A stretch of 38,480 nucleotides of DNA from an uncultured Oscillospiraceae bacterium. Its GTDB lineage: Bacteria > Bacillota > Clostridia > Oscillospirales > Ruminococcaceae. Below are positions 7,059-15,524 of the stretch, one piece after another; the first letter of the stretch is position 1, and each line of letters opens with the position of its first letter. The translations under genes were made by a program, and so were the position numbers. Where the stretch lies: the NCBI GenBank assembly GCA_904384225.1, contig CAJFJV010000017.1, forward strand, positions 1 to 38,480. The letters run 5' to 3'. The notes below the pieces were generated by a model, which searched no databases, was not told where the DNA came from, and saw nothing but the letters and a program-made list of their open reading frames with translations.

Positions 7059-7952
7059 TCATAAAAGATATTCCGGAAGTTTTTTATTGCATGCAATAAA
7101 GGTTGTACGGTCTTCATCCAGCTGCGTGCCGTGCATATTGCCGTGCCCACCGTGATCAGACGTAATGAGGAAAAGCCAGTCTTCTTCATGATAGGTGGGG
7201 CGGCTTTCAACTTCTTGCAGAAGCCGAAAAGCTATGCGGTCAAGGTTGCATACTGCCGTTACATAGCGGTATTCTTGTTTTCCAAACCCAAATGAATGCC
7301 CATTGTGATCCGGCGCCTCAAAAATGCCGAATATGCAGTCCGTACCCTTTTGGATATTGGAAAGCATGCTTTTTTCGAGGGCTTCGTCATCTTTGAATTG
7401 CTGAAAGACGAAAGGAAGGCCCTTTCTCTGTGCGACAGCCATTTCTTCCCGATAAGTAATGGTAAAATGGTCATCCCATTCTGCAAGAAACGCCGTGGTT
7501 TTTCCTTGTTGGGCAAGTTCGCGTAAAACGGTAGGGCAAGCCGTACTCAACGGAGCGTGTTGCAGAACGCCGTTAACAGAACCCCACTCTCCGGTTAAAA
7601 TGGAGGTCCATCCCTGCGGCGTGCTGGTTTCCTGTGGGGCATCAGGCTCTCCGCCGGCATAGGACAGATATAGACCACCCTCTGTTTTTAACATATTGAC
7701 AGCACTGTATTCACTATGGAATCGTACGCCGCTTACAGTTTCATTTGCGCCTTTTACAAGGAAACACATGCTGTCGGCCCGTGTGCCGTCAAAACCGATG
7801 ATCAATGCTTTCGGCGCTTTTCCTGCCCTTTCGAAGTGACGGCGTATGACTTTGGCGCAGACTGTCTGAGGAAACATCGATTGTCTGCTGTTATCAAAAA
7901 TACCGGCTTGGTCGATCAACCGGAAATATTCATGATATGGATCGGGATACAC
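7059..7952 (-). CDS. Alkaline-phosphatase-superfamily phosphodiesterase/pyrophosphatase-like protein
   Basis: A 297-residue enzyme of the type I phosphodiesterase/nucleotide pyrophosphatase fold. The metal and nucleophile pattern is visible: GFDGTRAD (first Asp, Thr nucleophile), APDHNGH, TSDHGGHG and a final MHG near the end. There is no signal peptide or membrane segment, so it should act in the cytoplasm on an imported phosphate ester or diester. The GTG at 7952 is chosen because AAAGGAGCG lies just upstream; the ATG at 7976 has no ribosome site and lies before that sequence. It is transcribed divergently from an OPA-type organophosphate transporter with facing promoters 20 bases apart, which suggests uptake and cleavage of one substrate. 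The exact substrate is unknown. Confidence 0.8.
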   Translation of the reverse strand: MYPDPYHEYFRLIDQAGIFDNSRQSMFPQTVCAKVIRRHFERAGKAPKALIIGFDGTRADSMCFLVKGANETVSGVRFHSEYSAVNMLKTEGGLYLSYAGGEPDAPQETSTPQGWTSILTGEWGSVNGVLQHAPLSTACPTVLRELAQQGKTTAFLAEWDDHFTITYREEMAVAQRKGLPFVFQQFKDDEALEKSMLSNIQKGTDCIFGIFEAPDHNGHSFGFGKQEYRYVTAVCNLDRIAFRLLQEVESRPTYHEEDWLFLITSDHGGHGNMHGTQLDEDRTTFIACNKKLPEYLL

Positions 7953-8038
7953 AGAAAACGCTCCTTTCAAGATCACGCTGTTCTTATGGGACTCTCATTT
8001 TTCAGTGAATTGCAGGCCTTCCCGTCGCATTTGGTTTC

Positions 8039-8066
8039 ATTATATCCACCCGAATAAAAAAGTCAA
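8039..8066 (-). promoter_or_regulatory. Promoter of the phosphodiesterase-like gene
   Basis: On the minus strand TTGACT (8061-8066), a 16-base spacer and TATAAT (8039-8044). It diverges from the transporter promoter. Confidence 0.7.
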
Positions 8067-8085
8067 TTATTTATAGAAAGATGTC

Positions 8086-8114
8086 TTGACATTATTTTAA
8101 ACGGCGCATACAAT
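8086..8114 (+). promoter_or_regulatory. Promoter of the OPA-type transporter gene
   Basis: Consensus TTGACA (8086-8091), a 17-base spacer and TACAAT (8109-8114). The leader to the ATG at 8225 is about 105 bases. Confidence 0.75.
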
Positions 8115-8224
8115 AAAGGCCGCAGATTTCAAGGAAAGCTGGCTTTCTTAGTGCAGGATACCTAAGAGCCGGAAGCTATTTTGATGAGATGTTCAAACGA
8201 CATAATAACGAAAGGGGCCTTTTT

Positions 8225-9481
8225 ATGACCGGCACTTTTTTAGGCTATCAGACCAAACATCACGGCAGTCTTTTTTTGTTGTGCTGGGCCGCTTATTTTT
8301 CGACATATCTCTGCCGGCTGAACTATTCTGCGGCTATGCCGGAGTTAAGCGGTGCAGATGTGTTTTCTAGCGCGCAGATCGCATCCGTGTCGTCTGTTTT
8401 TTTTATTTGCTACGGCGTTGGGCAGTTTTTCAGCGGGATTCTCGGTGACCGCCTCAACACGCGGCACATGATTTTTTTAGGACTTTTTGTCTCTTCCATA
8501 TCCAATATTTTCATTTTCTTCTTTCATGAATTTGCGGCCTTACTTATATTATGGGCAATAAACGGGATAATGCAATCTCTTGTCTGGTCACCGATTTTAA
8601 AAATTGCCTCCGTTTATTTTGATCAGGCCGACAAGGAAAAATTTGGCGTGGATATTTCCACGACAGTCCCTCTTGGAACACTTGCCAGCTATGGAATCAG
8701 TTTAATTACCCTTGCGTTTTTGCCATGGAATTACGTGTTTTTGACCTGTGGACTAAGTGAGCTTGCTTTTGCGCTTATTTGGCTGTTAGGGAGCAAGCGG
8801 CTTATTTCAAAGATAAAGCCGGTAACAGTACCGCCTTTACAGCCGGAAAATAAAACAGCAGTATTAGGGTTTCGTCCGACAATAAAGCTGATCGTATCAA
8901 GCGGGGTGCTGCTCATGCTCATACCGATTGTGATTCAGGGAACACTCAAAGATAGTGTGACGCAGTGGGTTCCTACTTTTTTTAGCAGTGCGTTCGGCTC
9001 CGGGACATCCATGTCGCTCGTCCTCACCATGATACTGCCAATCGTCAATGTAACAGGGGCATATTTTGCAAAAGCACTCAACAGGCGGCTGCATAATGAG
9101 GCTTCAACTTCTGCTGTATTTTTTGCCGTTTCGGCATGTTTCCTGCTGATTTTGCGGCTTTTCGGCTCACAGAGCATGATACTTGCCCTCCTTTCCATGG
9201 CTGGAGTTACCAGCTGCATGTTTGCCGTTAATGTTATGCTGATTACGATAGTACCGCTATGGTTCTATAAAAGCGGCAGGGTTAGTACCATCGGCGGCCT
9301 TTTAAATGCGCTGGCGTATGTAGGATGCGGAGCTTTGAATCTATTTGCCGGAAGCATACTGGACAGCGGCGCGGGTTGGAACAGCTTATTCTTTCTATGG
9401 ATTGCGCTTGCTGTTGCAGCTGTATTATTGTCGGCGGCGTGTACACCATTATGGAAGCGCTACATTGAAAACATAAAGTAA
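8225..9481 (+). CDS. MFS transporter, organophosphate:phosphate antiporter (GlpT/UhpT-like) type
   Basis: A 418-residue membrane protein with about 12 hydrophobic segments. The N-terminal CWAAYFSTYLCRLNYSAAMP matches the OPA signature region of GlpT/UhpT (Arg then Asn), and ILGDRLNTRHMIFLGL is the MFS loop 2-3 motif. Members exchange inorganic phosphate for glycerol-3-phosphate, hexose phosphates or related esters. The start at 8225 is favoured by AAAGGGG upstream; an ATG at 8189 has no clear site. The divergent neighbour is a phosphodiesterase-like enzyme, which supports an organophosphate substrate. A terminator follows at 9505. Subfamily is moderately sure, substrate unknown. Confidence 0.85.
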   Translation: MTGTFLGYQTKHHGSLFLLCWAAYFSTYLCRLNYSAAMPELSGADVFSSAQIASVSSVFFICYGVGQFFSGILGDRLNTRHMIFLGLFVSSISNIFIFFFHEFAALLILWAINGIMQSLVWSPILKIASVYFDQADKEKFGVDISTTVPLGTLASYGISLITLAFLPWNYVFLTCGLSELAFALIWLLGSKRLISKIKPVTVPPLQPENKTAVLGFRPTIKLIVSSGVLLMLIPIVIQGTLKDSVTQWVPTFFSSAFGSGTSMSLVLTMILPIVNVTGAYFAKALNRRLHNEASTSAVFFAVSACFLLILRLFGSQSMILALLSMAGVTSCMFAVNVMLITIVPLWFYKSGRVSTIGGLLNALAYVGCGALNLFAGSILDSGAGWNSLFFLWIALAVAAVLLSAACTPLWKRYIENIK

Positions 9482-9500
9482 GGTCTATCCATTTAGAAAA

Positions 9501-9546
9501 AAGCAAGCGGCCCACTGTGTAGGAATGAAGTGGACCGCTTTATTGC
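9501..9546. terminator. Bidirectional terminator between transporter and ilvD
   Basis: Arms AAGCGGCCCACT (9505-9516) and AGTGGACCGCTT (9529-9540) with one mismatch, flanked by A-rich sequence on the left and TTATT on the right. It serves the convergent transporter (plus) and ilvD (minus). Confidence 0.75.
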
Positions 9547-9558
9547 ATTTATCGCTTT

Positions 9559-11229
9559 TTATTTTTTAGGGACTTCCAAAATTGCACCACGATTTCCGGA
9601 AGTGACCAGAGCGGCATAACGCGCCAGATATCCGGTTTTGATCCGTGGTTCTCTTGGAACCCATGCAGCGCGGCGGCGTGCAAGTTCTTCATCGCTTACG
9701 CGCATATTGATGGTATTGTTCATAATATCGATATCGATAATATCGCCTTCTTCAATAAGCGCAATGTTGCCGCCGACGGCAGCTTCCGGCGATACATGTC
9801 CAATGGCGGCGCCCCGGGTTGCACCGGAGAAACGCCCGTCTGTAATTAACGCGACGGTACTGCCAAGACCTCTTCCCATAATAGCGGACGTGGGATTGAG
9901 CATTTCACGCATGCCGGGGCCGCCTTTTGGCCCTTCATAGCGAATGACAACCACATCTCCGTCATGGATTTTTCCACTGTTGATGGCTGACATTGCGTCT
10001 TCTTCACAGTCAAATACACGCGCCGGGCCGGAGTGGCAGAGCATTTCGGGTGCGACCGCGCTGCGTTTGACAACACAGGAATCGGGTGCAAGGTTTCCGC
10101 GCAGTACAGCGATACCTCCGGTTTTGCTGTACGGATTTTCGACAGGGCGGATAACTTCCGGGTTTTTGTTGACGCTGCTTTGAATATTCTCGCCAACCGT
10201 TTTTCCGGTGCATGTCATGCACTCCGTATGTAAAAGCCCAAGTTTATTGATTTCATGCATGACAGCGTATACGCCGCCTGCTTCATAGAGATCTTCCATA
10301 TGGTGCGGGCCCGCCGGCGCCAGATGACACAGGTTCGGTGTACGGTCAGAGAGGTCGTTTGCCATATCGAGATTAAGTTCAATCCCAGCTTCGTGCGCAA
10401 TGGCTGGAAGATGCAGCATGCTGTTGGTGCTGCAACCCAAAGCCATATCGATTGTCAGTGCATTTTTAAAAGCATTTTCAGTCATGATATCGCGGGGACG
10501 GATATTGCGGCGCAATAGCTCCATCACCTGCATGCCGGCATGCTTTGCAAGGCGGATGCGTTCCGAATAGACGGCCGGGATCGTACCATTTCCGGAAAGC
10601 CCCATACCAAGTACTTCGGTCAGGCAATTCATGGAATTGGCTGTATACATGCCGGAGCAGGAACCGCAGGTTGGGCATGTCTTCTCCTCAAATTCACGCA
10701 TTTTTTCTTCGTCAATTTTTCCTGCAATGCAAGCGCCGACCGCTTCAGAGGCAGCGGAAAAACTGACTTTACAACCGTCTACTGTACCTGCAAGCATTGG
10801 GCCGCCGCTGACGAAAATAGTCGGAATGTTTACACGTGCGGCTGCCATCAAAAGGCCGGGTACATTTTTGTCGCAGTTTGGAATCATAACAAGTGCGTCA
10901 AAACCATGGGCCATGGTCATTGCTTCGGTAGAGTCGGCAATCAAATCGCGCGTAACAAGGGAGTATTTCATACCTTGATGACCCATTGCAATGCCGTCGC
11001 AAACCGCAATTGCCGGAAAGACAAACGGTGTGCCGCCGGCCATAGCGACCCCCATTTTAACAGCTTCTGCAATGCGGTTAAGCTCCATATGGCCGGGAAC
11101 AATATCATTTTGTGAGCAAACAATGCCAACCAGCGGCCGGCTCATTTCCTCTTTGGTGTATCCAAGGGCGTTGAATAAGGCCCTATGCGGCGCATTCTGT
11201 ATACCATTTACAATCGACTTGCTTTTCAT
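9559..11229 (-). CDS. ilvD: Dihydroxy-acid dehydratase
   Basis: A 556-residue iron-sulfur dehydratase that converts 2,3-dihydroxy-isovalerate or -methylvalerate to the 2-keto acids in valine and isoleucine synthesis. Visible motifs are the cluster ligands in [14 protein letters not shown] and [19 protein letters not shown], the [20 protein letters not shown] block and the C-terminal [22 protein letters not shown]. It is full length. The ribosome site is AAGGATG. It lies 64 bases after the ANT(6)-like gene on the same strand with no clear promoter between, so it may be the last gene of the nth transcript. It is not next to ilvBN, ilvC or leu genes. Confidence 0.97.
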   Translation of the reverse strand: MKSKSIVNGIQNAPHRALFNALGYTKEEMSRPLVGIVCSQNDIVPGHMELNRIAEAVKMGVAMAGGTPFVFPAIAVCDGIAMGHQGMKYSLVTRDLIADSTEAMTMAHGFDALVMIPNCDKNVPGLLMAAARVNIPTIFVSGGPMLAGTVDGCKVSFSAASEAVGACIAGKIDEEKMREFEEKTCPTCGSCSGMYTANSMNCLTEVLGMGLSGNGTIPAVYSERIRLAKHAGMQVMELLRRNIRPRDIMTENAFKNALTIDMALGCSTNSMLHLPAIAHEAGIELNLDMANDLSDRTPNLCHLAPAGPHHMEDLYEAGGVYAVMHEINKLGLLHTECMTCTGKTVGENIQSSVNKNPEVIRPVENPYSKTGGIAVLRGNLAPDSCVVKRSAVAPEMLCHSGPARVFDCEEDAMSAINSGKIHDGDVVVIRYEGPKGGPGMREMLNPTSAIMGRGLGSTVALITDGRFSGATRGAAIGHVSPEAAVGGNIALIEEGDIIDIDIMNNTINMRVSDEELARRRAAWVPREPRIKTGYLARYAALVTSGNRGAILEVPKK

Positions 11230-11293
11230 TTTGTCCCATCCTTTTCTATCTCGTTATCTGCCAGACAGCATATGCCGCCGGCTTTTTCTGTTT

Positions 11294-12157
11294 TCAATAA
11301 ACTGCGTTTGCGTTTTCTGGCAGGTCAATAACATGCCGGAAGTAGGAAAAACTGTTGTCTGCCTCGGCTTTATTGTAGCAGAATCCAAACGAAACTGCAA
11401 TTTCACGGGCTGTAGCGTCGAACAGCAGGCACATCTGGATATAAGCTTCTTTCATTGCGGTTATACTGCCTGCGGCATAAGTGGAAAGGAAGGCTTCCCA
11501 TTCGTTTTTCGTTAGCCAACGCCACATCTCTTTTCCCGATTTGCCGATGCTTACAGTGAAATTTGTTTTAAGCCCAATTTTCCATGAGAGTATATGTATA
11601 AGCTGCGGCCGCAGTACGGTGTTTACCATATCCTGAGCATATGGGATCTCTTTCCGCCAGAGGCCCTTGGCAACGTTGTTTAGGCACCACCAGAATTCGT
11701 TGCAGACAGCCAAAAAGTTTTCCTCCGAAGGACGCTGTATCCAATAGTCAGCATCTGTCGACGGAGGCATTTCGGGTAATATCCCATCTTTATCAAGCAG
11801 GATCCGGCAGAGTTTATCTTTTTTTATTTCCGCCGCCGCAAAATCTTTTTTTAATACGTGAAGATCGAGCCGGTTCCCATCGGCAAATTGGATGAGCCAT
11901 CCCCAGCAAAAAGCCGCGTGTGGTTCCCCTTTTTCCGGGAGCTGCATATAAAGCCTTTCCCCGAACCGATCGATCCAATGCGGATCCATGCGGAACGTTT
12001 CCACTTCATTCGTAACATATACGATATCATAATCCTGAAAAATATCAGGCTGGGCATTTGGATTGGTACGGGAACCGTTCATCCATACCGCCCGGATTCG
12101 ATCATCTTCTTCAGCAGTGTGCAGAATAAGCGCGAACATTTCACTTTCTGAGCGCAT
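11294..12157 (-). CDS. ANT(6)/AadE-like aminoglycoside 6-adenylyltransferase family protein
   Basis: A 287-residue protein matching the full length of the streptomycin 6-adenylyltransferase family. The nucleotidyltransferase motif is intact: MNGSRTNP (G28, S29) followed by FQDYDIVYV (D42, D44), then WLIQFADGNRLDLHVL and a C-terminal helical domain (EFWWCLNNVAKGLWRKEIPYAQDM). Characterised members adenylylate streptomycin; many chromosomal clostridial homologues are untested, so a resistance phenotype is not claimed. The ATG overlaps the stop of the preceding gene by one base and AAGGAGG lies just upstream, so it is co-translated with the FMN-barrel protein. Its base use looks like its neighbours and no mobile-element genes flank it, which argues for a resident gene. 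Confidence 0.85.
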   Translation of the reverse strand: MRSESEMFALILHTAEEDDRIRAVWMNGSRTNPNAQPDIFQDYDIVYVTNEVETFRMDPHWIDRFGERLYMQLPEKGEPHAAFCWGWLIQFADGNRLDLHVLKKDFAAAEIKKDKLCRILLDKDGILPEMPPSTDADYWIQRPSEENFLAVCNEFWWCLNNVAKGLWRKEIPYAQDMVNTVLRPQLIHILSWKIGLKTNFTVSIGKSGKEMWRWLTKNEWEAFLSTYAAGSITAMKEAYIQMCLLFDATAREIAVSFGFCYNKAEADNSFSYFRHVIDLPENANAVY

Positions 12158-12636
12158 TACAACGCCTCCTTGCGGTTTGTTTTTCCTGTGATTGTATGGG
12201 CGGTTATGCGGATGACAGCCGTCTTTTCAAGTAAGGCGGAGAAATCGTGATCTGCTTTGCTTTGGTAATGAGAAAGCAGGCAGGACAGCCCCTTTTTGCA
12301 CTCGGCCGGATCCGTGAGGATCTCTGCCGTACCAAAGCAGATCACACTTTCATATTCAGCGGTTGCTTCACAGCCCTTTTGGCCGTCAACAAAGGAAAGC
12401 ATGGTGCCGAACGCAATACAGACGTTTGGATTACAACAGATCAGATCAAGCTTTTTTCCGCATTTTGCACTGTGAAGATAAAAATAAATCTGTCCTTTTT
12501 CTTCCGTAAAACCAAAATTCATCGGGACGATATACGGATCCCCGCCATTACAAAGGCCTAAAAAACAAAGCTCGCTCCGGCGCAAAATTTCACGGATTTC
12601 ATGAAGGTCTGAAATCTCACGATCCTGCCGCCGCAT
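12157..12636 (-). CDS. Pyridoxamine 5'-phosphate oxidase-like FMN split-barrel protein (NimA-like)
   Basis: A 159-residue split-barrel flavoprotein. It starts with a MRRQDREISD helix, followed by ILRRSELCFLGLCNGGDPYIVPMNFGF, YFYLHSAKCGKKLDLI and CIAFGTMLSFVDGQK. This pattern is typical of the NimA-like group (pfam Putative_PNPOx), of which some reduce 5-nitroimidazoles; most members have no known role. It overlaps the end of nth by 20 bases with AAAGGAGG inside nth as its ribosome site, and its stop overlaps the next start by one base, so nth, this gene and the ANT(6)-like gene form a coupled operon. Confidence 0.85.
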   Translation of the reverse strand: MRRQDREISDLHEIREILRRSELCFLGLCNGGDPYIVPMNFGFTEEKGQIYFYLHSAKCGKKLDLICCNPNVCIAFGTMLSFVDGQKGCEATAEYESVICFGTAEILTDPAECKKGLSCLLSHYQSKADHDFSALLEKTAVIRITAHTITGKTNRKEAL

Positions 12637-13315
12637 TGCGCTTTCCTCCTTTTTTTGCCTTTGGCGCAGAGGGCCCTACTTGGCAGATGTCGTGAAGCGG
12701 ACATGTCTCGCATTTTGGCGCACGGGCCGTGCAGGTATCACGGCCAAACAGAACCAGACGATGGCAGAAAGCACCGGATTCTGTTAAATCAAGGATCTTC
12801 CGAAGCTCCATTTCTACCTTGAATGGATCGGTGAGGCCTGTTGTCAGCCCAAGCCTTCCGCATATCCGGATACAATGTGTGTCGGTTACAACCGAATCTT
12901 TGCCGTAGATATCGCCGACAATGAGGTTGGCGGTTTTTCGTCCTACGCCTGGCAGTGAAACAAGCGCTTCGATTGTATCGGGTACTCGCCCGTTGAAGCG
13001 GTCAAGCATGTCGCGGCACATACCAATGATATCTTTTGCTTTCATATGATAAAAACCGCACGGTTTGATGATTGCCTCTATATCTTCCAATTTTGCATTC
13101 GCAAAATCTTCAAGGGAGCGATATTTTGCAAACAAGTCTTTTGTTACAATATTGACGCGGGCATCCGTGCACTGCGCGGAAAGTCTTGTGGAAATGACCA
13201 GTTCGTATGGTTTGTCCCCATTGTAAGTAAGGGAACAGACCGCATCGGGATATATATCCTTAAGGCGGCGGACGGCTTCTGCCGCACGTTCTTTTTTTGT
13301 CATCAATTCACACAT
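12617..13315 (-). CDS. nth: Endonuclease III (DNA glycosylase/AP lyase)
   Basis: A 232-residue base-excision repair enzyme that removes oxidised pyrimidines and nicks at the abasic site. The helix-hairpin-helix LPGVGRKTAN (121-130) carries catalytic K127, the catalytic Asp is D145 in VVTDTHCIR, and the 4Fe-4S cluster ligands C195, C202, C205 and C211 show the expected CX6CX2CX5C spacing. The C-terminus has a basic tail (KAKKGGKRN). Either the ATG at 13315 or one four codons later may be used; neither has a strong ribosome site. First gene of the operon, behind the promoter at 13338-13367. Confidence 0.96.
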   Translation of the reverse strand: MCELMTKKERAAEAVRRLKDIYPDAVCSLTYNGDKPYELVISTRLSAQCTDARVNIVTKDLFAKYRSLEDFANAKLEDIEAIIKPCGFYHMKAKDIIGMCRDMLDRFNGRVPDTIEALVSLPGVGRKTANLIVGDIYGKDSVVTDTHCIRICGRLGLTTGLTDPFKVEMELRKILDLTESGAFCHRLVLFGRDTCTARAPKCETCPLHDICQVGPSAPKAKKGGKRNAAAGS

Positions 13316-13337
13316 CCGTTTTCTTAAACTTTATCCG

Positions 13338-13367
13338 ATTATAGCACGAAAGCGGCCCGTTTGTAAA
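13338..13367 (-). promoter_or_regulatory. Promoter of the nth operon
   Basis: On the minus strand TTTACA (13362-13367), an 18-base spacer and TATAAT (13338-13343), about 20 bases before the ATG. Confidence 0.65.
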
Positions 13368-13407
13368 CGGAAACCAATGCCTTTTCAGATTGTTCACAGT
13401 TTATACT

Positions 13408-13436
13408 TTGACTATTTTACCGTATCAGACTATAAT
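13408..13436 (+). promoter_or_regulatory. Promoter of the RING/zinc-ribbon gene
   Basis: TTGACT (13408-13413), a 17-base spacer and TATAAT (13431-13436). It diverges from the nth promoter. Confidence 0.7.
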
Positions 13437-13442
13437 AAAAAC

Positions 13443-13617
13443 AAAAGATGCCGAAAATAACCCCTTTATCTCTATATTTGCAAGGCGCTTTCCGACGTTG
13501 ATTTGCGATGGAGACAGCTGTAATGGTGGATAAGGGGTTTTGGCCGGTTACTTGTGTGCTTCCGCAAAGATAAGGTTGGAATTTCTTTGCGTGGAATAAC
13601 GGAGGTTTCTTTTAACT
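13443..13617 (+). other. Structured 175-base leader
   Basis: AACCCCTTTATC (13459-13470) can pair, with one bulge, with GATAAGGGGTT (13529-13539). A hairpin with arms CGCAAAGA (13563-13570) and TCTTTGCG (13584-13591) lies before the ribosome site GGAGG (13601-13605), which is 12 bases from the ATG. No known riboswitch class recognised. Confidence 0.35.
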
Positions 13618-14568
13618 ATGAATCGATATGAAAAAATATCGTGTCCCATCTGCAAAAAACCACTGCAGAAGGACGAAGACGTTGTAGTCTGCCCGGAATG
13701 TGGCGCGCCTTATCACCGGAAATGTTACATGGAAACCGGGCACTGCATTTTCCCTGAACTGCATGCTACAGGTCAGTCATGGAAGCCGGAGAAGGTAGAT
13801 GCAGACGGCAGGGAAGAATCGTCCTCACAGGTGAATACGAAGATTTGCCCGCGCTGTGGAGGAGAAAATCCATCGGATGGCTTGTTTTGCAAAATTTGCG
13901 GCACTCCGCTTGATGGCAGGGAGCAGGGGCATCCGGAGCAAAGCGGCGGGCAGCCTTATGGGATGCCTCCGTTTGGGCAGGGAATGCCGTTTTCTCCCTT
14001 TATGCGCAGCAGTACTGTTTCACCGGAAGAAAATATTGGGGGAATAAAAGCGCAAGATTATGCAGCTTTTGTTGGCCGCAGCGCGCATTATTTTTTACCG
14101 CGTTTTAAAGAGCTGACTACGACTAAAACACGGATTATCAATTGGAGTGCATTTTTCTTTCAAGGGGGATATTTCCTTTACCGGAAGATGTATGGGGTAG
14201 GGATCTTGCTTTTTTTGATCAATTTCCTCATTTCCTTGCCACAGACTATTTTAATGATCCAGTCTGTGCTTTCGCCCTCCATGCTGTCCGGCTCCAATGT
14301 GGTACAGTCGTTTACCTCCGTCTCAATGATCTGTGAACTTTTAACGTTGGCGATGCGGTTTTTCTGTGGCTTTTTTGCCAACACGTGGTATCAAAAACAT
14401 TGCCAAAAGCAGATCCAGAAAATCCAAGCAACCGGTGTGACAGGAGAATTGTATCGTGAAACTTTAGCAAAAAAAGGCGGCGTAGCAGCAAAACTGGTTG
14501 CCGGGCTGCTAATTGGATATGCTGTGCTTAATTTTGTCGCATTTTTATTGCTGACGTTTTTTCCATAA
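13618..14568 (+). CDS. RING-finger/zinc-ribbon membrane protein with DUF2628-like region
   Basis: A 316-residue protein in three parts. Residues 1-50 carry a prokaryotic RING-type pattern (CPICKKPL, CPECGAPYHRKCYMETGHC). Residues about 75-98 form a zinc ribbon (CPRCGGENPSDGLFCKICGTPL). After a Gly/Pro-rich linker (QPYGMPPFGQGMPF), residues 150-316 hold several hydrophobic segments beginning NWSAFFFQGGYFLYRKMY, as in DUF2628 proteins. The function of this family in Firmicutes is not known to me; the RING-like part binds zinc and may support protein contacts rather than ubiquitin ligase chemistry. It stands alone between its own promoter and that of the ribosomal operon. Confidence 0.82.
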   Translation: MNRYEKISCPICKKPLQKDEDVVVCPECGAPYHRKCYMETGHCIFPELHATGQSWKPEKVDADGREESSSQVNTKICPRCGGENPSDGLFCKICGTPLDGREQGHPEQSGGQPYGMPPFGQGMPFSPFMRSSTVSPEENIGGIKAQDYAAFVGRSAHYFLPRFKELTTTKTRIINWSAFFFQGGYFLYRKMYGVGILLFLINFLISLPQTILMIQSVLSPSMLSGSNVVQSFTSVSMICELLTLAMRFFCGFFANTWYQKHCQKQIQKIQATGVTGELYRETLAKKGGVAAKLVAGLLIGYAVLNFVAFLLLTFFP

Positions 14569-14571
14569 TGC

Positions 14572-14600
14572 TTGACAAAGGCGTTTTTGACGTTTATAAT
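14572..14600 (+). promoter_or_regulatory. Promoter of the rpsF-ssb-rpsR operon
   Basis: Full consensus TTGACA (14572-14577), a 17-base spacer and TATAAT (14595-14600), starting 3 bases after the preceding stop codon. Confidence 0.85.
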
Positions 14601-14606
14601 TTAAAT

Positions 14607-14715
14607 GTTCTGCAGATTTTTGCTTACAGAAAAGCAGAATATGCAGAATAAGATCAAATCCTTGCTCTTTTTATTTTAGAGAAAGAGCCTTATGTCCAAA
14701 AGGAGGTGCACCAAC
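14607..14715 (+). other. Leader of rpsF with hairpins, possible S6:S18 control element
   Basis: A hairpin with arms GCTCTTT (14664-14670) and AAAGAGC (14682-14688) lies directly before the AAAAGGAGGTG ribosome site, and TTCTGC/GCAGAA repeats upstream can form alternatives. In many bacteria the S6:S18 complex binds its own leader; whether this RNA has the required CCG-bearing bulge is not clear by eye. Confidence 0.35.
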
Positions 14716-15015
14716 ATGGCAAAAATCACGGAAAAGTACGAAGCACTCGTTATTTTAAGCACGAAAGTTGGCGAAGAGAATGTTAAAGCTCTGGTTGAGA
14801 AAATCAGTGCGCTGATCTCTGCAAATGCAACTTTAGAAAAAACAGACGAGTGGGGCAAACGCAGATTGGCTTACCCGATCAATTATGAGACGGAAGGCTA
14901 CTACGTTTTGTTTAACTTTACTTCTGCCGCTGCGTTCCCGGCTGAGCTTGACCGCGTCCTGAAAATTACGGACGGTGTTATTCGTTCTCTGATCACGCTC
15001 AGAGCAGGCGAGTAA
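14716..15015 (+). CDS. rpsF: Small ribosomal subunit protein bS6
   Basis: A 99-residue S6 protein: KYEALVILSTKVGEE, then KTDEWGKRRLAYPINYETEGYYVLFNF, then the C-terminal LDRVLKITDGVIRSLITLRAGE. It pairs with S18 in the platform of the 30S subunit. The start at 14716 follows AAAAGGAGGTGCACCAAC; an ATG 24 bases upstream lies before this site and is rejected. First gene of the conserved rpsF-ssb-rpsR operon. Confidence 0.97.
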   Translation: MAKITEKYEALVILSTKVGEENVKALVEKISALISANATLEKTDEWGKRRLAYPINYETEGYYVLFNFTSAAAFPAELDRVLKITDGVIRSLITLRAGE

Positions 15016-15032
15016 GAAAGGGGTTGTCGTTT

Positions 15033-15497
15033 ATGCTGAATCGTGTTATTTTGATGGGCCGACTTACGGCTGATCCGGAGCATAAGCAAACACCAAGCGG
15101 CGTGTCCGTTACTTCTTTTTCAATTGCTGTCGATCGTAATTACAGCAACAAGGACGGAAACCGTCAGACAGACTTCATCAATATTGTAGCATGGAGAAAT
15201 ACAGCGGATTTTATTTGCCGCTATTTTTCGAAAGGCCGCATGATTGCGATTGAAGGTTCAATTCAAACACGGAACTATGAGGATAAAAACGGAAATAAGC
15301 GCACAGCCTTTGAGGTTGTAGCGGATCAGGTCTATTTTGCGGACAGCAAGTCAGATGCAAGGCCTGCTGCTGCGACGTTCCCGACTCCTTCTCCCGGAAG
15401 CTTTAGCGAGCCCTCTCAGGGTACAAGCTTTTCAGTCGGTGGCTTTAACAGCGATGACTTTGATTCCATCGAAGATGACAGCGATCTTCCGTTTTAA
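15033..15497 (+). CDS. ssb: Single-stranded DNA-binding protein
   Basis: A 154-residue SSB with an OB-fold in residues 1-107 (MLNRVILMGRLTADPEHKQT, TDFINIVAWRNTADF, GSIQTRNYEDKNGNKR). A Pro/Ser/Gly-rich linker and the acidic tip EDDSDLPF follow, the tail that recruits replication and repair partners. The ATG at 15033 is preceded by AAAGGGG; a TTG three codons upstream is less likely. It lies between rpsF and rpsR as in most Firmicutes. Confidence 0.97.
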   Translation: MLNRVILMGRLTADPEHKQTPSGVSVTSFSIAVDRNYSNKDGNRQTDFINIVAWRNTADFICRYFSKGRMIAIEGSIQTRNYEDKNGNKRTAFEVVADQVYFADSKSDARPAAATFPTPSPGSFSEPSQGTSFSVGGFNSDDFDSIEDDSDLPF

Positions 15498-15524
15498 ATT
15501 ACGATAAGAGGAGGTCAAGCGATT

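Noticed and set aside
10540-11115. 191-codon plus-strand open frame inside ilvD
   Set aside because: Antisense shadow of a full-length conserved ilvD; no ribosome site.
12157-12636. Calling a nitroimidazole resistance gene (nim)
   Set aside because: Only the broad NimA-like split-barrel family can be supported; activity on nitroimidazoles cannot be read from the sequence.
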